DNA of 64,000 nt from positions 60,620 to 124,619 of the forward strand of contig CACIXU010000004.1 in assembly GCA_902590705.1 (NCBI GenBank), written 5' to 3'. Each line of letters opens with the position of its first letter. The stretch's first letter is position 1. Below, one piece after another: positions 40,076 to 50,504 of the stretch. This DNA is from an uncultured Bacteroidota bacterium. GTDB taxonomy: Bacteria > Bacteroidota > Bacteroidia > Flavobacteriales > Flavobacteriaceae. The notes beneath the pieces are model-generated. The model worked only from the letters and a program-made list of their open reading frames with translations, did not search any database and had not been told where the DNA came from. The translations under genes and the position numbers were made by a program.

Positions 40076-42442
40076 ATGATCATAAAAAATCTAATCTTAA
40101 TCTTAGTTTTTCTTTCATTTGGTTTTTTATCATCACAGAATATTGGGAATCTAACTGGAAGAGTCCTTGACAGTCAATCCCAACTTCCAATCCAAGGAGC
40201 GAGTGTCTTGTTAGAAAATTCATTATTGGGTGTAGCCACTGATGAAAATGGATATTTTACCATAAATGATATTCCCGCCAAAACTTACAATGTTAATATT
40301 AGTCATCTTGGCTATCAATCTCAAACCATTTATAACATAATAGTCAAAGCATTTGGGACACCTCCTTTACAAATTCTTTTAGAGGAATCAACCAATGAAT
40401 TAGATGAAATAATTATTCAACAAAGCCCATTTAGAACTAGCCTCGAAACTCCATTATCAACTCAAACCTTTTCTGCTGTCGAGATTGAAACTTATCCTGG
40501 AGGTAACAATGACATCACAAAGGTAATTCAAAGTATGCCAGGGATTTCACCCTCTATTGGGGGATTTAGGAACGATATTATAATCCGAGGAGGCGCTCCT
40601 AACGAATCTGTTTATTATCTGGATGGAATTGAGATACCCAATATCAACCACTTTAGTACCCAAGGCAGTGCTGGGGGACCTGTAGGAATGTTAAATGTTT
40701 CTTTTATAAGGGAAGTTACGCTCTCAAGTTCTGCTTTTGGAGCAGAATATGACAATCCCCTCTCTGGAGTTTTATCGTTTGAACAAAGAGATGGTAATCC
40801 CAATCGTTTTGGTGGGAATTTCAGATTGGGAGCAAGCGAAGCAGCACTTACACTCGAAGGGCCACTTTTTAGAAAAGACAAAGAGAAACCCGCAGAGACC
40901 ACTCTTTTGTTTTCAGTTAGAAGAAGTTATCTGCAGTTTCTTTTTGAATTGTTAGGGGTGCCAATTCGACCAGATTACTGGGATTATCAGTGGAAGATCA
41001 ATCACGAAATTGATCCGTATAATTCACTTATTTTTTTGGGGGTAGGAACAATAGATGACTTTTCAGTTAAAGCTCCAGATGATTTTGATGCAGAGCAGCA
41101 GGCAGCAATTGAGCAGGTACCAATCATTCAACAAAAAACCACTACAGTCGGCTTGTCTTGGAAACGGAAATACAAGAATGGAAAAGGGAACATGGTCACT
41201 TCCGTTAGTAGGAATCGATTGCAAAATATCTTTTCTCGTTACCAAGATAACACAAAGAAATTAGGTATTTTATTTAAAAATGATTCTTATGAACAAGAAA
41301 CAAAATTACGTTATCAAACTCTCCATTACATTAATCGATTCAAATTAGCTGCTGGAGTCAATATCCAGTATTCTGATTATGGCAACTATACACGAAGTCT
41401 GTCGAATAATTTAGATTACAAGACCAGAATCGATTTTATTAAATACGGATTTTTTATCAAGGGTGAACGAAAATTTTATGATGATAATCTCGGCGTTTCA
41501 TTCGGTTTTAGAGTTGATGCGGATACATTTTCCCAAGGCTCAAATATGAAAGATAATTTTTCACCACGACTTTCGCTAACCTACAACCTGACGGAAGACC
41601 AAAGCTGGAAAATTAATGCATCTGTTGGACGCTATTTTAAAATACCAACCTATACCATGTTAGGATTTCAAAGTCCTTCCGCTAGCTTTGTCAATCAAAG
41701 TGCAAGATATACCCAAAGTGATCATGCCGTATTTGGCCTGGAGTATTCACCGGGTATTGCCGCCAGAATTACCCTTGAAGGTTTTTATAAAAGATACAGC
41801 CAGTATCCAATTTCAGTAATTGATAACGTTTCTTTGGCCAATAAAGGGGGTGGTTTTGAAGTATTGGGTAATGAAGCAATAACAAGTGATGGAAAAGGAA
41901 AAAGCTATGGAGTAGAAGCGCTATATCAGCAAAAACTGGCAAAAAACTTCTATGGTGTTTTTGCTTACACTTATTTTCACAGTCAGTTTACCACCAGCTC
42001 AGGAAAATTTCTTCCCTCTGTTTGGGATAGCCGTCATTTAATTTCCTTTTCGGGAGGATACAAATTAAAGAGAAATTGGGAAATTAGCGCCCGTTGGAGG
42101 TTTTCTGGTCGCACTCCTTATGTGCCCGTTAATTTAGATGCTTCATTGGCCGTCTATCCTGAAATTATCCTAGATTATAATCAGTTAGGGAGTGCTAAAT
42201 TAGATCCCTTTAACCTTGCAGATATTCGCTTTGATAAAAAATGGAACTTTAAAAGTTACTCTTTTAATTTCTATTTTGAAATACAAAATTTTTTGGCTCA
42301 AAGTATACCAAGGCCAGAAGAATTTGGACTTAATCGTAATGAAAATGGTGAATTGATTTCGCCCAATTCCCTTGTGAGGGTTGATACCGATGAGAATAAT
42401 AATATACCTATACCAACCTTCGGATTAGTCTTTGACTTTTAG
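40076..42442 (+). CDS. TonB-dependent receptor with carboxypeptidase-regulatory-like N-terminal domain
   Basis: LTGRVLDSQSQLPIQGASVLLENSLLGVATDENGYFTINDIPAKTYNVNISHLGYQ; plug NDIIIRGGAPNESVYYLDGIEIPNINHF; barrel to C-term FGLVFDF. Confidence 0.92.
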   Translation: MIIKNLILILVFLSFGFLSSQNIGNLTGRVLDSQSQLPIQGASVLLENSLLGVATDENGYFTINDIPAKTYNVNISHLGYQSQTIYNIIVKAFGTPPLQILLEESTNELDEIIIQQSPFRTSLETPLSTQTFSAVEIETYPGGNNDITKVIQSMPGISPSIGGFRNDIIIRGGAPNESVYYLDGIEIPNINHFSTQGSAGGPVGMLNVSFIREVTLSSSAFGAEYDNPLSGVLSFEQRDGNPNRFGGNFRLGASEAALTLEGPLFRKDKEKPAETTLLFSVRRSYLQFLFELLGVPIRPDYWDYQWKINHEIDPYNSLIFLGVGTIDDFSVKAPDDFDAEQQAAIEQVPIIQQKTTTVGLSWKRKYKNGKGNMVTSVSRNRLQNIFSRYQDNTKKLGILFKNDSYEQETKLRYQTLHYINRFKLAAGVNIQYSDYGNYTRSLSNNLDYKTRIDFIKYGFFIKGERKFYDDNLGVSFGFRVDADTFSQGSNMKDNFSPRLSLTYNLTEDQSWKINASVGRYFKIPTYTMLGFQSPSASFVNQSARYTQSDHAVFGLEYSPGIAARITLEGFYKRYSQYPISVIDNVSLANKGGGFEVLGNEAITSDGKGKSYGVEALYQQKLAKNFYGVFAYTYFHSQFTTSSGKFLPSVWDSRHLISFSGGYKLKRNWEISARWRFSGRTPYVPVNLDASLAVYPEIILDYNQLGSAKLDPFNLADIRFDKKWNFKSYSFNFYFEIQNFLAQSIPRPEEFGLNRNENGELISPNSLVRVDTDENNNIPIPTFGLVFDF

Positions 42443-42444
42443 AC

Positions 42445-42969
42445 TTATTTGAAGATCTCTAATAATCCATCTGGAAGATTTAATTGGATTTTTTTTTCTT
42501 TGCGATTCAATTTGATGATAAAATTATCGTGTACAGGAATTAATATTTCGGTTCCGTTATTATCAATCATAAAAAGTGCTTGTGGACCTGAGTCGTTAAC
42601 TGATTTGAGTATACCAATTTTTTTTTCAAATTGATCTATTGCAATAAAACCCTTTATCTCATGATAGTAGAAACGACTTCCTTTCAATTTTGGAAGTTGA
42701 TCCAAGGGTAGAAAGACTTCTTTTTTGATCAATTGGTCAGCTTCAGTTTCAGTTTCTACACCTTCAAATTTAACTCGAAGTAATGTTGTTTTGTGTAATT
42801 GAACACGATCTATAAAAAAGGGGACAAGGCCTTTTACTGTATTGATTAAAACTGCCTTTAAATCCAAATAGCTTTCAGGACTATCAGTATCGAGTTTGAT
42901 TAAAATCTCTCCTTTAAAACTATATTTTCCAACAATAGTTCCTAAAAAGAAGCAATCTTCCTTAAGCAT
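42445..42969 (-). CDS. rimM: 16S rRNA processing protein RimM
   Basis: CFFLGTIVGKYSFKGEILIKLDTDSPESYL; PRC-barrel C-term ILIPVHDNFIIKLNRKEKKIQLNLPDGLLEI; next to rpsP. Confidence 0.93.
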   Translation of the reverse strand: MLKEDCFFLGTIVGKYSFKGEILIKLDTDSPESYLDLKAVLINTVKGLVPFFIDRVQLHKTTLLRVKFEGVETETEADQLIKKEVFLPLDQLPKLKGSRFYYHEIKGFIAIDQFEKKIGILKSVNDSGPQALFMIDNNGTEILIPVHDNFIIKLNRKEKKIQLNLPDGLLEIFK

Positions 42970-42987
42970 GATAGGTTTTGAGGGGAT

Positions 42988-43938
42988 CTATTTTTTATTT
43001 TCCTCTTCTTCAGTACTTTTCTCGGTACTAGTAGCTTCGTTAGTAGCAGGTTCTTCCTCAATTGTTTCAGTAGCAGGTTCTTCCTCAATTGTCTCCGCAG
43101 TAGGTTCATCTTTAATTGTTTCAGTAGCAGGTTCTTCCTCAATTGTCTCCGCAGCAGGTTCTTCTTCAATTGTTTCAGTAGCAAGTTCTTCCTGAATTGT
43201 TTCAGTAGCAGGGTCTTCCTTAATTGTATCCGCAGCAGGTTCTTCTTTAATTGTTTCAGTAGCAGGTTCTTCCTGAATTGTTTCAGTAGGAGGGTCTTCC
43301 TTAATTGTATCCGCAGCAGGTTGTTCAGTAGCAACCAATTCTTCGGTCACTTCTTCGGTTGTTGATGTCTCATTGGAAGCCTCACTTTTAGCAGTATCAT
43401 CAACTTTAGACGCCTCCTCATTTGCTGTCTCAGTGGTTTCTACAACCGCAGATTCAGGTCCTTCACCTTCATTTTCTTGAACTTCAGGTTTCGCCAATAA
43501 GTCAGCAATTCGCTTTTGATTAACAGCTTTTTCAGACTCTAAACGTATGGCCAAGTCTCTGGCTTTATCTTTATCCAACCTATCAATTTTAGCTTGAATT
43601 TTAGACTGCTTTTCTTCTAACCAAGCGGTAAACTTTTTATCTGCTTCCTCTTGGGTAAAAGCTCCTTTTCGTACACCTCCATTTAGGTGATGCTTTATCA
43701 TGGCACCTTTATAAGAAAGTAGATTTCTAGCAGTATCTGATGGTTGTGCACCATTTTGTAACCATTTAACTGCACCCTCTATATCTAATTCTACAGTTGC
43801 TGGGTTGGTATTTGGGTTGTAAATACCAAGTTTTTCAAGATAACGACCATCTCTTTTTGATCGTGAATCTGCAGCAACAATCCAATAGAAGGGTTTACCT
43901 TTTTTTCCGTGTCTTTGAAGTCTTATTCTTACGGGCAT
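42988..43938 (-). CDS. rpsP: Ribosomal protein bS16 with long repetitive acidic C-terminal extension
   Basis: [44 protein letters not shown]; tail of EEPATETIK-type nonapeptides. Confidence 0.95.
   Translation of the reverse strand: MPVRIRLQRHGKKGKPFYWIVAADSRSKRDGRYLEKLGIYNPNTNPATVELDIEGAVKWLQNGAQPSDTARNLLSYKGAMIKHHLNGGVRKGAFTQEEADKKFTAWLEEKQSKIQAKIDRLDKDKARDLAIRLESEKAVNQKRIADLLAKPEVQENEGEGPESAVVETTETANEEASKVDDTAKSEASNETSTTEEVTEELVATEQPAADTIKEDPPTETIQEEPATETIKEEPAADTIKEDPATETIQEELATETIEEEPAAETIEEEPATETIKDEPTAETIEEEPATETIEEEPATNEATSTEKSTEEEENKK
43041..43322 (-). repeat. 27-bp minisatellite inside the 3' part of rpsP (~10 imperfect units)
   Basis: Recurring aattgtttcagtagcaggttcttcctc and variants; encodes (E/K)(E/D)xA(T/A)(E/D)TI(K/Q/E). 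Confidence 0.9.
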
Positions 43939-43953
43939 AACATATTAATTTAT

Positions 43954-43970
43954 GAAGGTTCACGACCTTC
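43954..43970 (-). promoter_or_regulatory. 5'-UTR hairpin of rpsP (candidate ribosomal-protein leader)
   Basis: Minus-strand gaaggt-cgtga-accttc perfect 6-bp stem, 16 nt upstream of the ATG, flanked by attaat/attaat complementary segments. Confidence 0.5.
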
Positions 43971-43991
43971 TGATTATTAATTCTGAGGGTG

Positions 43992-44024
43992 CAAATTTAG
44001 AATAATAATTTAAAAAAGTATCAA
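43992..44024 (-). promoter_or_regulatory. Flavobacterial-type promoter of rpsP
   Basis: Minus strand TTG (44022-44024) - N22 - TAAATTTG (43992-43999), matching TTG-N17-23-TAnnTTTG. Confidence 0.5.
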
Positions 44025-44094
44025 ACTTTAAATTTTTTATAATATCTCACTTTTTTAAAATCTAAAGTTCAACTTCGGATGTTGACTAATCTCC

Positions 44095-44125
44095 TTGTTA
44101 GGCAATTTAAAAAACCCTATTTTTG
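44095..44125 (+). promoter_or_regulatory. Flavobacterial-type promoter of tig
   Basis: TTG (44095-44097) - N20 - TATTTTTG (44118-44125), upstream of tig ATG at 44150. Confidence 0.5.
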
Positions 44126-44149
44126 CGCCCATATTTTGAGCAAATTTAT

Positions 44150-45478
44150 ATGAAAATTTCACGATCAGACAGCAGTTCATTAAATGCAGTAATTACAATA
44201 GACATTGAACGTAAAGACTTTGAAGAAAAAGTGTCCAATGTACTAACTAATTATAGAAAAAAAGCAAATATCCCAGGCTTTAGGAAAGGACATGTCCCTA
44301 TGGGGATGATTAAAAAGCAATATGAAACTTCTGTTACAGCAGATGAAGTGAATAAACTGCTTCAAGAAAACTTAGACAAATACCTTAAAGAGCAGAATAT
44401 AAATATATTAGGGAACCCACTACCTATAATTAAAGAGGAACTCGACTGGAAAGCCTCTAAACTATCTTTTTCATTTGAGCTGGGTTTAGCTCCTGAACTT
44501 GAGGTTAATCTTACCGAAAAAAATAAGATAATCCAGTATCAAATCACAGCAACTAAAACTATGATTAATGACCAAATCAAGCAACACCGTAAGCAATATG
44601 GTCAATTGGTTCCTAGACAAAATCCACTTGATGAATTTGAGATTACTGCCGTTTTTAAAAATGAAGCTGCCAAAATAGAGACAACTAATACTTTTGATTT
44701 AAGCCAAATCTCTGGAAAATCAAACCTTGCTGCACTTAAAAAGGCAACGGTTGGAACTGTACTTAATTTGAATTTTAAAAAACTTTTCAAAGACGATGCT
44801 ACTGCAACTCGAATTTTAAATATATCAGTTGATAAAATTCCTGAAATTGATAAAGAAATTATCATTGATATTAAAGAAATTAATGAACGCACCTTGGCAG
44901 AAATGGATCAAGAATTTTTCGATAAAATTTATGGTCCAGATCAAGTAAAGTCTGAGGATCAAATGAGGAAGAAGATAGTTGAAAGCATGGAAAAGCAATT
45001 TGAACAACAATCTGACCAAAAACTTCTTAATGATATAACAGAGTACCTAATAAAAAAAACAAAATTTGATTTACCATCGGAATTCTTAATTAAGTGGATT
45101 CAAAATTCCGGAAAGGAACCAATGACAGCTAAGGCAGCTAAAGAAGAATATGATCGTTCCGAGAAAGGTATTAGGTATCAACTAATTGAAGGTAAAATTA
45201 TTTCTGATAATAATTTAAATATAAATTTCGATGAATTGAAAGATTTTGCAAAAGACATTATAGTAATGCGGATGACACAGTATGGGGAAGCAGGCTTACC
45301 CGATAAAGAATTAGATGGAATCGTTGCAAGGGTTATGTCTAACAAAGAAGAGGCTAGAAGATTATCTGAACAATTAATGAGTAAAAAATTATTGGAATTT
45401 TTTAAATCTAATTTTTCTCTCAAAAAGAAAAAGATCGACTTTGATAAATTTATAAAAGAGGTATACGGCCAGGGCTAA
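44150..45478 (+). CDS. tig: Trigger factor (start reassigned to 44150, MKISRSDSSSLN)
   Basis: FEEKVSNVLTNYRKKANIPGFRKGHVPMGMIKKQYE trigger-factor signature; followed by clpP-clpX. Confidence 0.93.
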   Translation: MKISRSDSSSLNAVITIDIERKDFEEKVSNVLTNYRKKANIPGFRKGHVPMGMIKKQYETSVTADEVNKLLQENLDKYLKEQNINILGNPLPIIKEELDWKASKLSFSFELGLAPELEVNLTEKNKIIQYQITATKTMINDQIKQHRKQYGQLVPRQNPLDEFEITAVFKNEAAKIETTNTFDLSQISGKSNLAALKKATVGTVLNLNFKKLFKDDATATRILNISVDKIPEIDKEIIIDIKEINERTLAEMDQEFFDKIYGPDQVKSEDQMRKKIVESMEKQFEQQSDQKLLNDITEYLIKKTKFDLPSEFLIKWIQNSGKEPMTAKAAKEEYDRSEKGIRYQLIEGKIISDNNLNINFDELKDFAKDIIVMRMTQYGEAGLPDKELDGIVARVMSNKEEARRLSEQLMSKKLLEFFKSNFSLKKKKIDFDKFIKEVYGQG

Positions 45479-45515
45479 TTTTATTTAATTAATTTTATAC
45501 TATATTTTAAAAGAA

Positions 45516-46178
45516 ATGGATTACGGAAAAGAGTTTAAAAAGTTTGCTACAAAGCATCATGGAATTAACTCAATTTATTTGGATAAAATCGTCAGCAGCA
45601 TGACACCATATATAATCGAGGAAAGACAAATGAATGTTGCCCAAATGGATGTGTTTTCGAGATTAATGATGGACAGGATAATGTTTTTGGGAACTGCAAT
45701 AAATGATAGTGTTGCGAATGTGATTCAAGCACAACTACTGTTTTTGCAGAGTGTTGACTCTAAAAGAGATATTCAGCTTTATATTAATTCTCCAGGTGGT
45801 GGAGTTTATGCTGGATTGGGAATTTATGATACTATGCAATTTATCACTCCTAACGTGGCTACCATATGTACAGGAATGGCTGCTTCTATGGGAGCAGTAC
45901 TTTTATGTGCCGGTCATGAGGGCAAACGTTCAGCATTACCCCACTCTAGAGTAATGATTCATCAACCACTAGGAGGAGCACAAGGTCAAGCATCTGATAT
46001 TGAAATTACAGCAAGAGAAATTCTTAAGCTTAAAGACGAATTATATCAAATTATTGCAAAGCATTCAAAGCAAAAAATAGACAAAGTCAATAAAGACAGT
46101 GATCGTGATTATTGGATGAAAGCTGAAGAAGCAAAGTCATATGGCATGGTTGATGAAGTCCTTGGTACAGTTAAATAA
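45516..46178 (+). CDS. clpP: ATP-dependent Clp protease proteolytic subunit
   Basis: IQLYINSPGGGVYAGLGIYDTMQFI, CTGMAASMGAVLLCAG (Ser), ALPHSRVMIHQPLGG (His). Confidence 0.97.
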   Translation: MDYGKEFKKFATKHHGINSIYLDKIVSSMTPYIIEERQMNVAQMDVFSRLMMDRIMFLGTAINDSVANVIQAQLLFLQSVDSKRDIQLYINSPGGGVYAGLGIYDTMQFITPNVATICTGMAASMGAVLLCAGHEGKRSALPHSRVMIHQPLGGAQGQASDIEITAREILKLKDELYQIIAKHSKQKIDKVNKDSDRDYWMKAEEAKSYGMVDEVLGTVK

Positions 46179-46184
46179 ATTTAA

Positions 46185-47414
46185 ATGAGTAAAGAAGAGT
46201 TAAATTGTTCATTCTGTGGTCGTGCAAAACCTCAAACTCAATTATTGATTGCAGGATTGGATGCACATATTTGTGACAAATGTATTCTTCAAGCTCATGG
46301 AATTATAAAAGAAGAAACAACCGATGAAAATGCTGATGATTCAATTTCTGTAGAATTGCAACCTCCAAAGAAAATTAAAGCATTTCTCGATCAATATGTC
46401 ATTGGTCAAGAATCTGCTAAGAAAATTCTTTCAGTAGCAGTCTATAATCATTACAAAAGAATTAACCAAAATAATGTTAGAAGTGAGGTTGAAATTCAAA
46501 AAAGTAATGTTATTCTTGTTGGTGAGACTGGAACAGGGAAAACACTTTTAGCTCAGACAATATCAAAATTTTTAAAAGTCCCCCTTGCTATTGTAGATGC
46601 AACTGTTCTTACTGAAGCTGGTTATGTTGGTGAAGATGTTGAGAGTATTTTAACCCGACTTTTGCAATCTGCGGATTACGATCTTGATAAAGCTCAATAT
46701 GGAATTGTATTTATAGATGAAATAGATAAAATCGCAAGAAAGGGAGATAACCCTTCCATAACCAGAGATGTTTCTGGAGAAGGTGTCCAACAAGCACTCT
46801 TAAAATTATTGGAGGGAACTATTGTAAATGTTCCTCCAAAGGGTGGTCGTAAACATCCTGACCAAAAATTTATTGAAGTAGATACTTCGAATATACTTTT
46901 CATTGCTGGCGGAGCCTTTGATGGAATTGAACAAACAATTAATAAACGTTTAAATCTTCAATCCATTGGTTATAATACCAACAAGGAATTAAAAAAGGTA
47001 GATTCTGAAAATATTCTCCAATACATTACTCCCCGTGATATTAAGTCATTTGGACTTATACCGGAAATTATTGGTAGACTACCGGTTTTGACATATATGA
47101 ATCCATTAGATAAGGAAACCTTGAGTACGATTCTGACTACTCCAAAGAATGCCCTCGTAAAACAATATGTTCAATTGTTTCAAATGGACGGAATTGATCT
47201 TACTTTTACCCAAGGTGCATTAAATTTTATTGTAGAAAAGGCTTTAGAATATAAATTGGGCGCACGTGGTTTAAGATCTCTATGTGAGGCAGTTTTGAAT
47301 GACGCTATGTTTGAGCTACCTGAATCAGACATTAAAAACTTAAAGGTGACTAAATCTTATGCAGAACAAAAGCTTGCTAACATAGAATTACCTGCTTTGA
47401 AAGTGGTTTCTTAA
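46185..47414 (+). CDS. clpX: ATP-dependent Clp protease ATP-binding subunit ClpX
   Basis: [22 protein letters not shown] zinc-binding domain; [15 protein letters not shown] Walker [14 protein letters not shown] Walker B. Confidence 0.97.
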   Translation: MSKEELNCSFCGRAKPQTQLLIAGLDAHICDKCILQAHGIIKEETTDENADDSISVELQPPKKIKAFLDQYVIGQESAKKILSVAVYNHYKRINQNNVRSEVEIQKSNVILVGETGTGKTLLAQTISKFLKVPLAIVDATVLTEAGYVGEDVESILTRLLQSADYDLDKAQYGIVFIDEIDKIARKGDNPSITRDVSGEGVQQALLKLLEGTIVNVPPKGGRKHPDQKFIEVDTSNILFIAGGAFDGIEQTINKRLNLQSIGYNTNKELKKVDSENILQYITPRDIKSFGLIPEIIGRLPVLTYMNPLDKETLSTILTTPKNALVKQYVQLFQMDGIDLTFTQGALNFIVEKALEYKLGARGLRSLCEAVLNDAMFELPESDIKNLKVTKSYAEQKLANIELPALKVVS

Positions 47415-48928
47415 GTATTCATTTCAAGTAGTTCTTCCAATATCTCTCTTGAATTTGAAAGTCTAGGAACCTTGTTTTGTCCGCCAAGTTTATTTTTTGA
47501 TGCCATCCATTGATAAAATAAATCTTTTTTAGCTATTGTTATCTTTGGAGCAGATAATGTGATGTCTTTATAACGTTTTGCTTCATAATCAGAATTTACA
47601 TTTTTAAGATTTCGATCCAATAGCAATTTAAATTCATCAATTTTTTTTGGTTTTTTTCTAAACTCTATAATCCATTGATGTCCACCTTTTTTGTTTTGAC
47701 CCATAAATATTGGACCAGCAGTGTAATCAATTATCTCAAGTCCTAGCACATTTGCTGTTTTACTCATTGCAACCTCAGCATTTTCAATCATCAGTTCTTC
47801 TCCAAACACATTAATGTGAACTTTAGTTCTACCAGTAATCTGAATACGATATGGGTTTAGACTGGTAAACTTTATGGTATCTCCAATTTTATACCTCCAA
47901 AGTCCCGCGTTTGTAGTTATCACCATTGCATAGTTTTTATTCAGTTCAACTTCACAAAGAGGAATTATAACTTGATTTTCTTCACTGTTTATTTTATCCA
48001 TAGGAATGAATTCATAGAAAATACCATAATCTAGCATTAATAAAAGCTCATTTGAATTATTTCTATCCTGAATTCCAAAGAACCCCTCTGAGGCATTGTA
48101 AGTTTCAAAGAAATTTAATTTACTCCCCAAGAATAATTTTTCAAATTGTTCTCGGTAGGGTCGAAAACTTACCCCACCGTGAAAATAAACCTCAACAAAT
48201 GGCCAAACTTCATTTATTGAAGTTTTTTTTGTCTTTCTTAGCACATTATCGAGTAAGACTAGCATCCATGATGGAACTCCTGCGAGGCTCGTAACTTTTT
48301 CATTGAGTGTCTCGTCAATTATAGCTTCCATTTTTGCTTCCCATTCAGGCATTAAAGAAACTTTATAGCTAGGAGTGCTACCTAACTCAGCCCAGAATGG
48401 TAAGTTGTCAATAATAATCGCTGAAAGATCTCCAAAATAACTGTTAGTGTTTTGATATAATTCATTACTTCCCCCCAACCGTAAACACTTTCCTGCTAAA
48501 ATTTGAGCATTCTCATTGTTATTATAATAAATAGAAAGCATATCTTTTCCTGCTTTATAGTGACAATCTTCAAGTGATTCAGTGCTGATGGGGATGAATT
48601 TACTCTTAGCATTGCTCGTTCCACTGGATTTGGCAAACCACTTAATTGTGGTAGGCCAAAAAATATTTTGTTCTCCCATTCTACAGCGCTCAATTTGCTT
48701 ACAAATGTCTTCATAATTAACTATCGGAAGTCTATTTTTAAAATCTTCGTAATTTTTAATTGAACTAAAATCACTTATCAGACCAACCTCTGTTTTTGAA
48801 GCAGTGTTGATTAAACTATATAATAATTCATGCTGAACTTCATTTGGGTATTTCATGAAAAGCTCTATTTGATGAATGCGTTTTTTTAAAAACCAAGAAG
48901 CTACAGAATTGAAAAGGGGTATTGGCAT
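47411..48928 (-). CDS. GH3 (auxin-responsive promoter) family acyl-adenylate/amido-synthetase-like protein
   Basis: [85 protein letters not shown]. Confidence 0.88.
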   Translation of the reverse strand: MPIPLFNSVASWFLKKRIHQIELFMKYPNEVQHELLYSLINTASKTEVGLISDFSSIKNYEDFKNRLPIVNYEDICKQIERCRMGEQNIFWPTTIKWFAKSSGTSNAKSKFIPISTESLEDCHYKAGKDMLSIYYNNNENAQILAGKCLRLGGSNELYQNTNSYFGDLSAIIIDNLPFWAELGSTPSYKVSLMPEWEAKMEAIIDETLNEKVTSLAGVPSWMLVLLDNVLRKTKKTSINEVWPFVEVYFHGGVSFRPYREQFEKLFLGSKLNFFETYNASEGFFGIQDRNNSNELLLMLDYGIFYEFIPMDKINSEENQVIIPLCEVELNKNYAMVITTNAGLWRYKIGDTIKFTSLNPYRIQITGRTKVHINVFGEELMIENAEVAMSKTANVLGLEIIDYTAGPIFMGQNKKGGHQWIIEFRKKPKKIDEFKLLLDRNLKNVNSDYEAKRYKDITLSAPKITIAKKDLFYQWMASKNKLGGQNKVPRLSNSREILEELLEMNT

Positions 48929-48974
48929 AAGAATAATGTATATTTAAACAAAAATATAAACTTTTAAATTAAAG

Positions 48975-49766
48975 ATGTTTAGGGGAGTTCTTAGGAAAAT
49001 GATTACAGAAAATGAAGTTCCAATTCGTTACTTTCTAGACATGGAGGATGACTTTTTGATGATGAATGGATTTTTGGGTCGAAACCTAAAAATCACTTAT
49101 GATGGGAGTCAATGTTTAAACTGTAATCAGTCTAGGCATATTTTTAGACAGGGTTTTTGTAAACAATGCTTTTTTGAAATTCCATCAGCTGGAGATTGGG
49201 TGATGCGGCCGGAACTGAGCAAAGCACATTTAGGTCTCGAGGATAGGGATTTAGCGTACGAAAAGAAAGTTCAGTTACAACCTCATTTGGTTTATCTCGC
49301 TTCAAGCAGTCATCTAAAAGTTGGAGTTACACGTAAAAGTCAAATTCCTACGCGATGGATTGATCAAGGAGCTCATCAAGCAGTAGGTTTTTTAGAGGTT
49401 CCAAATAGATACCTGGCTGGTATGGCAGAGGTTGCATTGAAAGAACACTTTTCTGATAAAACCAATTGGCGAAAAATGTTGCAAAATGAATATGAAGAGG
49501 TAAAATGGAAAAGTGTTATAAAAGAAGCAATTGATAAATTGCCTAAAGATTTAAAACCCTATATAATAAGTAGTGCTAAAGTAACCGAGATTAATTTCCC
49601 TGTTTTACAATATCCAGATAAAGTAAAAAGTCTAAACCTAGAAAAGGAGAATAAATTTTCAGGATTACTTAGTGGTATTAAGGGTCAATACCTTCTTTTT
49701 GAAGATCAAACAGTTTATAATATTCGATCAAATGAAGGAACCAGAGTTAAAATTGAGATTGACTAG
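48975..49766 (+). CDS. DUF2797-family protein
   Basis: C-x2-C...C-x2-C (QCLNCNQSRHIFRQGFCKQCFFEIPSAGDWVMRPELSKAHLG) followed by LVYLASSSHLKVGVTRKSQIPTRWIDQGAHQAV. Confidence 0.75.
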   Translation: MFRGVLRKMITENEVPIRYFLDMEDDFLMMNGFLGRNLKITYDGSQCLNCNQSRHIFRQGFCKQCFFEIPSAGDWVMRPELSKAHLGLEDRDLAYEKKVQLQPHLVYLASSSHLKVGVTRKSQIPTRWIDQGAHQAVGFLEVPNRYLAGMAEVALKEHFSDKTNWRKMLQNEYEEVKWKSVIKEAIDKLPKDLKPYIISSAKVTEINFPVLQYPDKVKSLNLEKENKFSGLLSGIKGQYLLFEDQTVYNIRSNEGTRVKIEID

Positions 49767-50500
49767 CGTTGAATCTTTGATGACTTATTTAAAAGTTGAT
49801 TAATTTCAGTTAGTTCTTCTGGTTTGAAATAACGCCACTTACCTACTTTAACGTCTAGCTTGATATTCATAATTCTTATCCTTTTAAGATCAACTACCTT
49901 ATAGTTTAAAAACTCACACATTCTTCGTATTTGTCGATTTAGACCTTGGGTAAGAATAATCTTAAATTTCTTTTTATGCGTTTGTTTGATAAAACATTTT
50001 TTTGTCACTGTATCAAGAATTGGCACTCCATTTCCCATTTTATCAATAAATTCCTTGGTAATTGGTTTATTGACAGTAACCAAATATTCCTTTTCGTGAT
50101 TATTTCTCGCCCTTAAAATCTTATTCACAATATCGCCATCATTGGTTAAAAAAATCAACCCCTCGCTTGGCTTGTCCAATCGACCGATCGGGAAAATTCT
50201 CTTTGGATAACTAATAAAGTCTATGATATTATCTTTTTCTACACGTGTATCAGTAGTACAAACGATTCCTTTAGGTTTATTAAAAACTAGGTAAACAAGC
50301 TTATTTTTTGGGTTATTCAAAGCCTCCCCATTCACTGTGATTTGATCTTCAGGACATATTTTAAGTCCCATTTCAGCTTTTTCCCCATTTACTAAAACTC
50401 GTCCTGCTACTATAAGTCTATCTGCTTCTCTTCGGGAACAATAGCCTATTTCACTTAGGTATTTATTTAATCTTGTCAGAGATTTTTCTTCATTAATCAT
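49763..50500 (-). CDS. rRNA pseudouridine synthase (RluB/RluF family)
   Basis: S4 domain LNKYLSEIGYCSRREADRLIVAGRVLVNG; catalytic FPIGRLDKPSEGLIFLTNDG. Confidence 0.9.
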   Translation of the reverse strand: MINEEKSLTRLNKYLSEIGYCSRREADRLIVAGRVLVNGEKAEMGLKICPEDQITVNGEALNNPKNKLVYLVFNKPKGIVCTTDTRVEKDNIIDFISYPKRIFPIGRLDKPSEGLIFLTNDGDIVNKILRARNNHEKEYLVTVNKPITKEFIDKMGNGVPILDTVTKKCFIKQTHKKKFKIILTQGLNRQIRRMCEFLNYKVVDLKRIRIMNIKLDVKVGKWRYFKPEELTEINQLLNKSSKIQR

Positions 50501-50504
50501 ATCA

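Noticed and set aside
40615-41264. Several short ORFs within the TonB receptor at 40076-42442
   Set aside because: Shadow ORFs inside a well-supported long gene.
43041-43322. Regularly spaced repeats considered as CRISPR
   Set aside because: Contiguous in-frame 27-bp coding repeats without unique spacers.
42896-43334. Two repetitive ORFs (+ [10 protein letters not shown]; - [11 protein letters not shown]) overlapping rpsP
   Set aside because: Out-of-frame readings of the 27-bp rpsP minisatellite; the S16 frame has the only recognisable protein.
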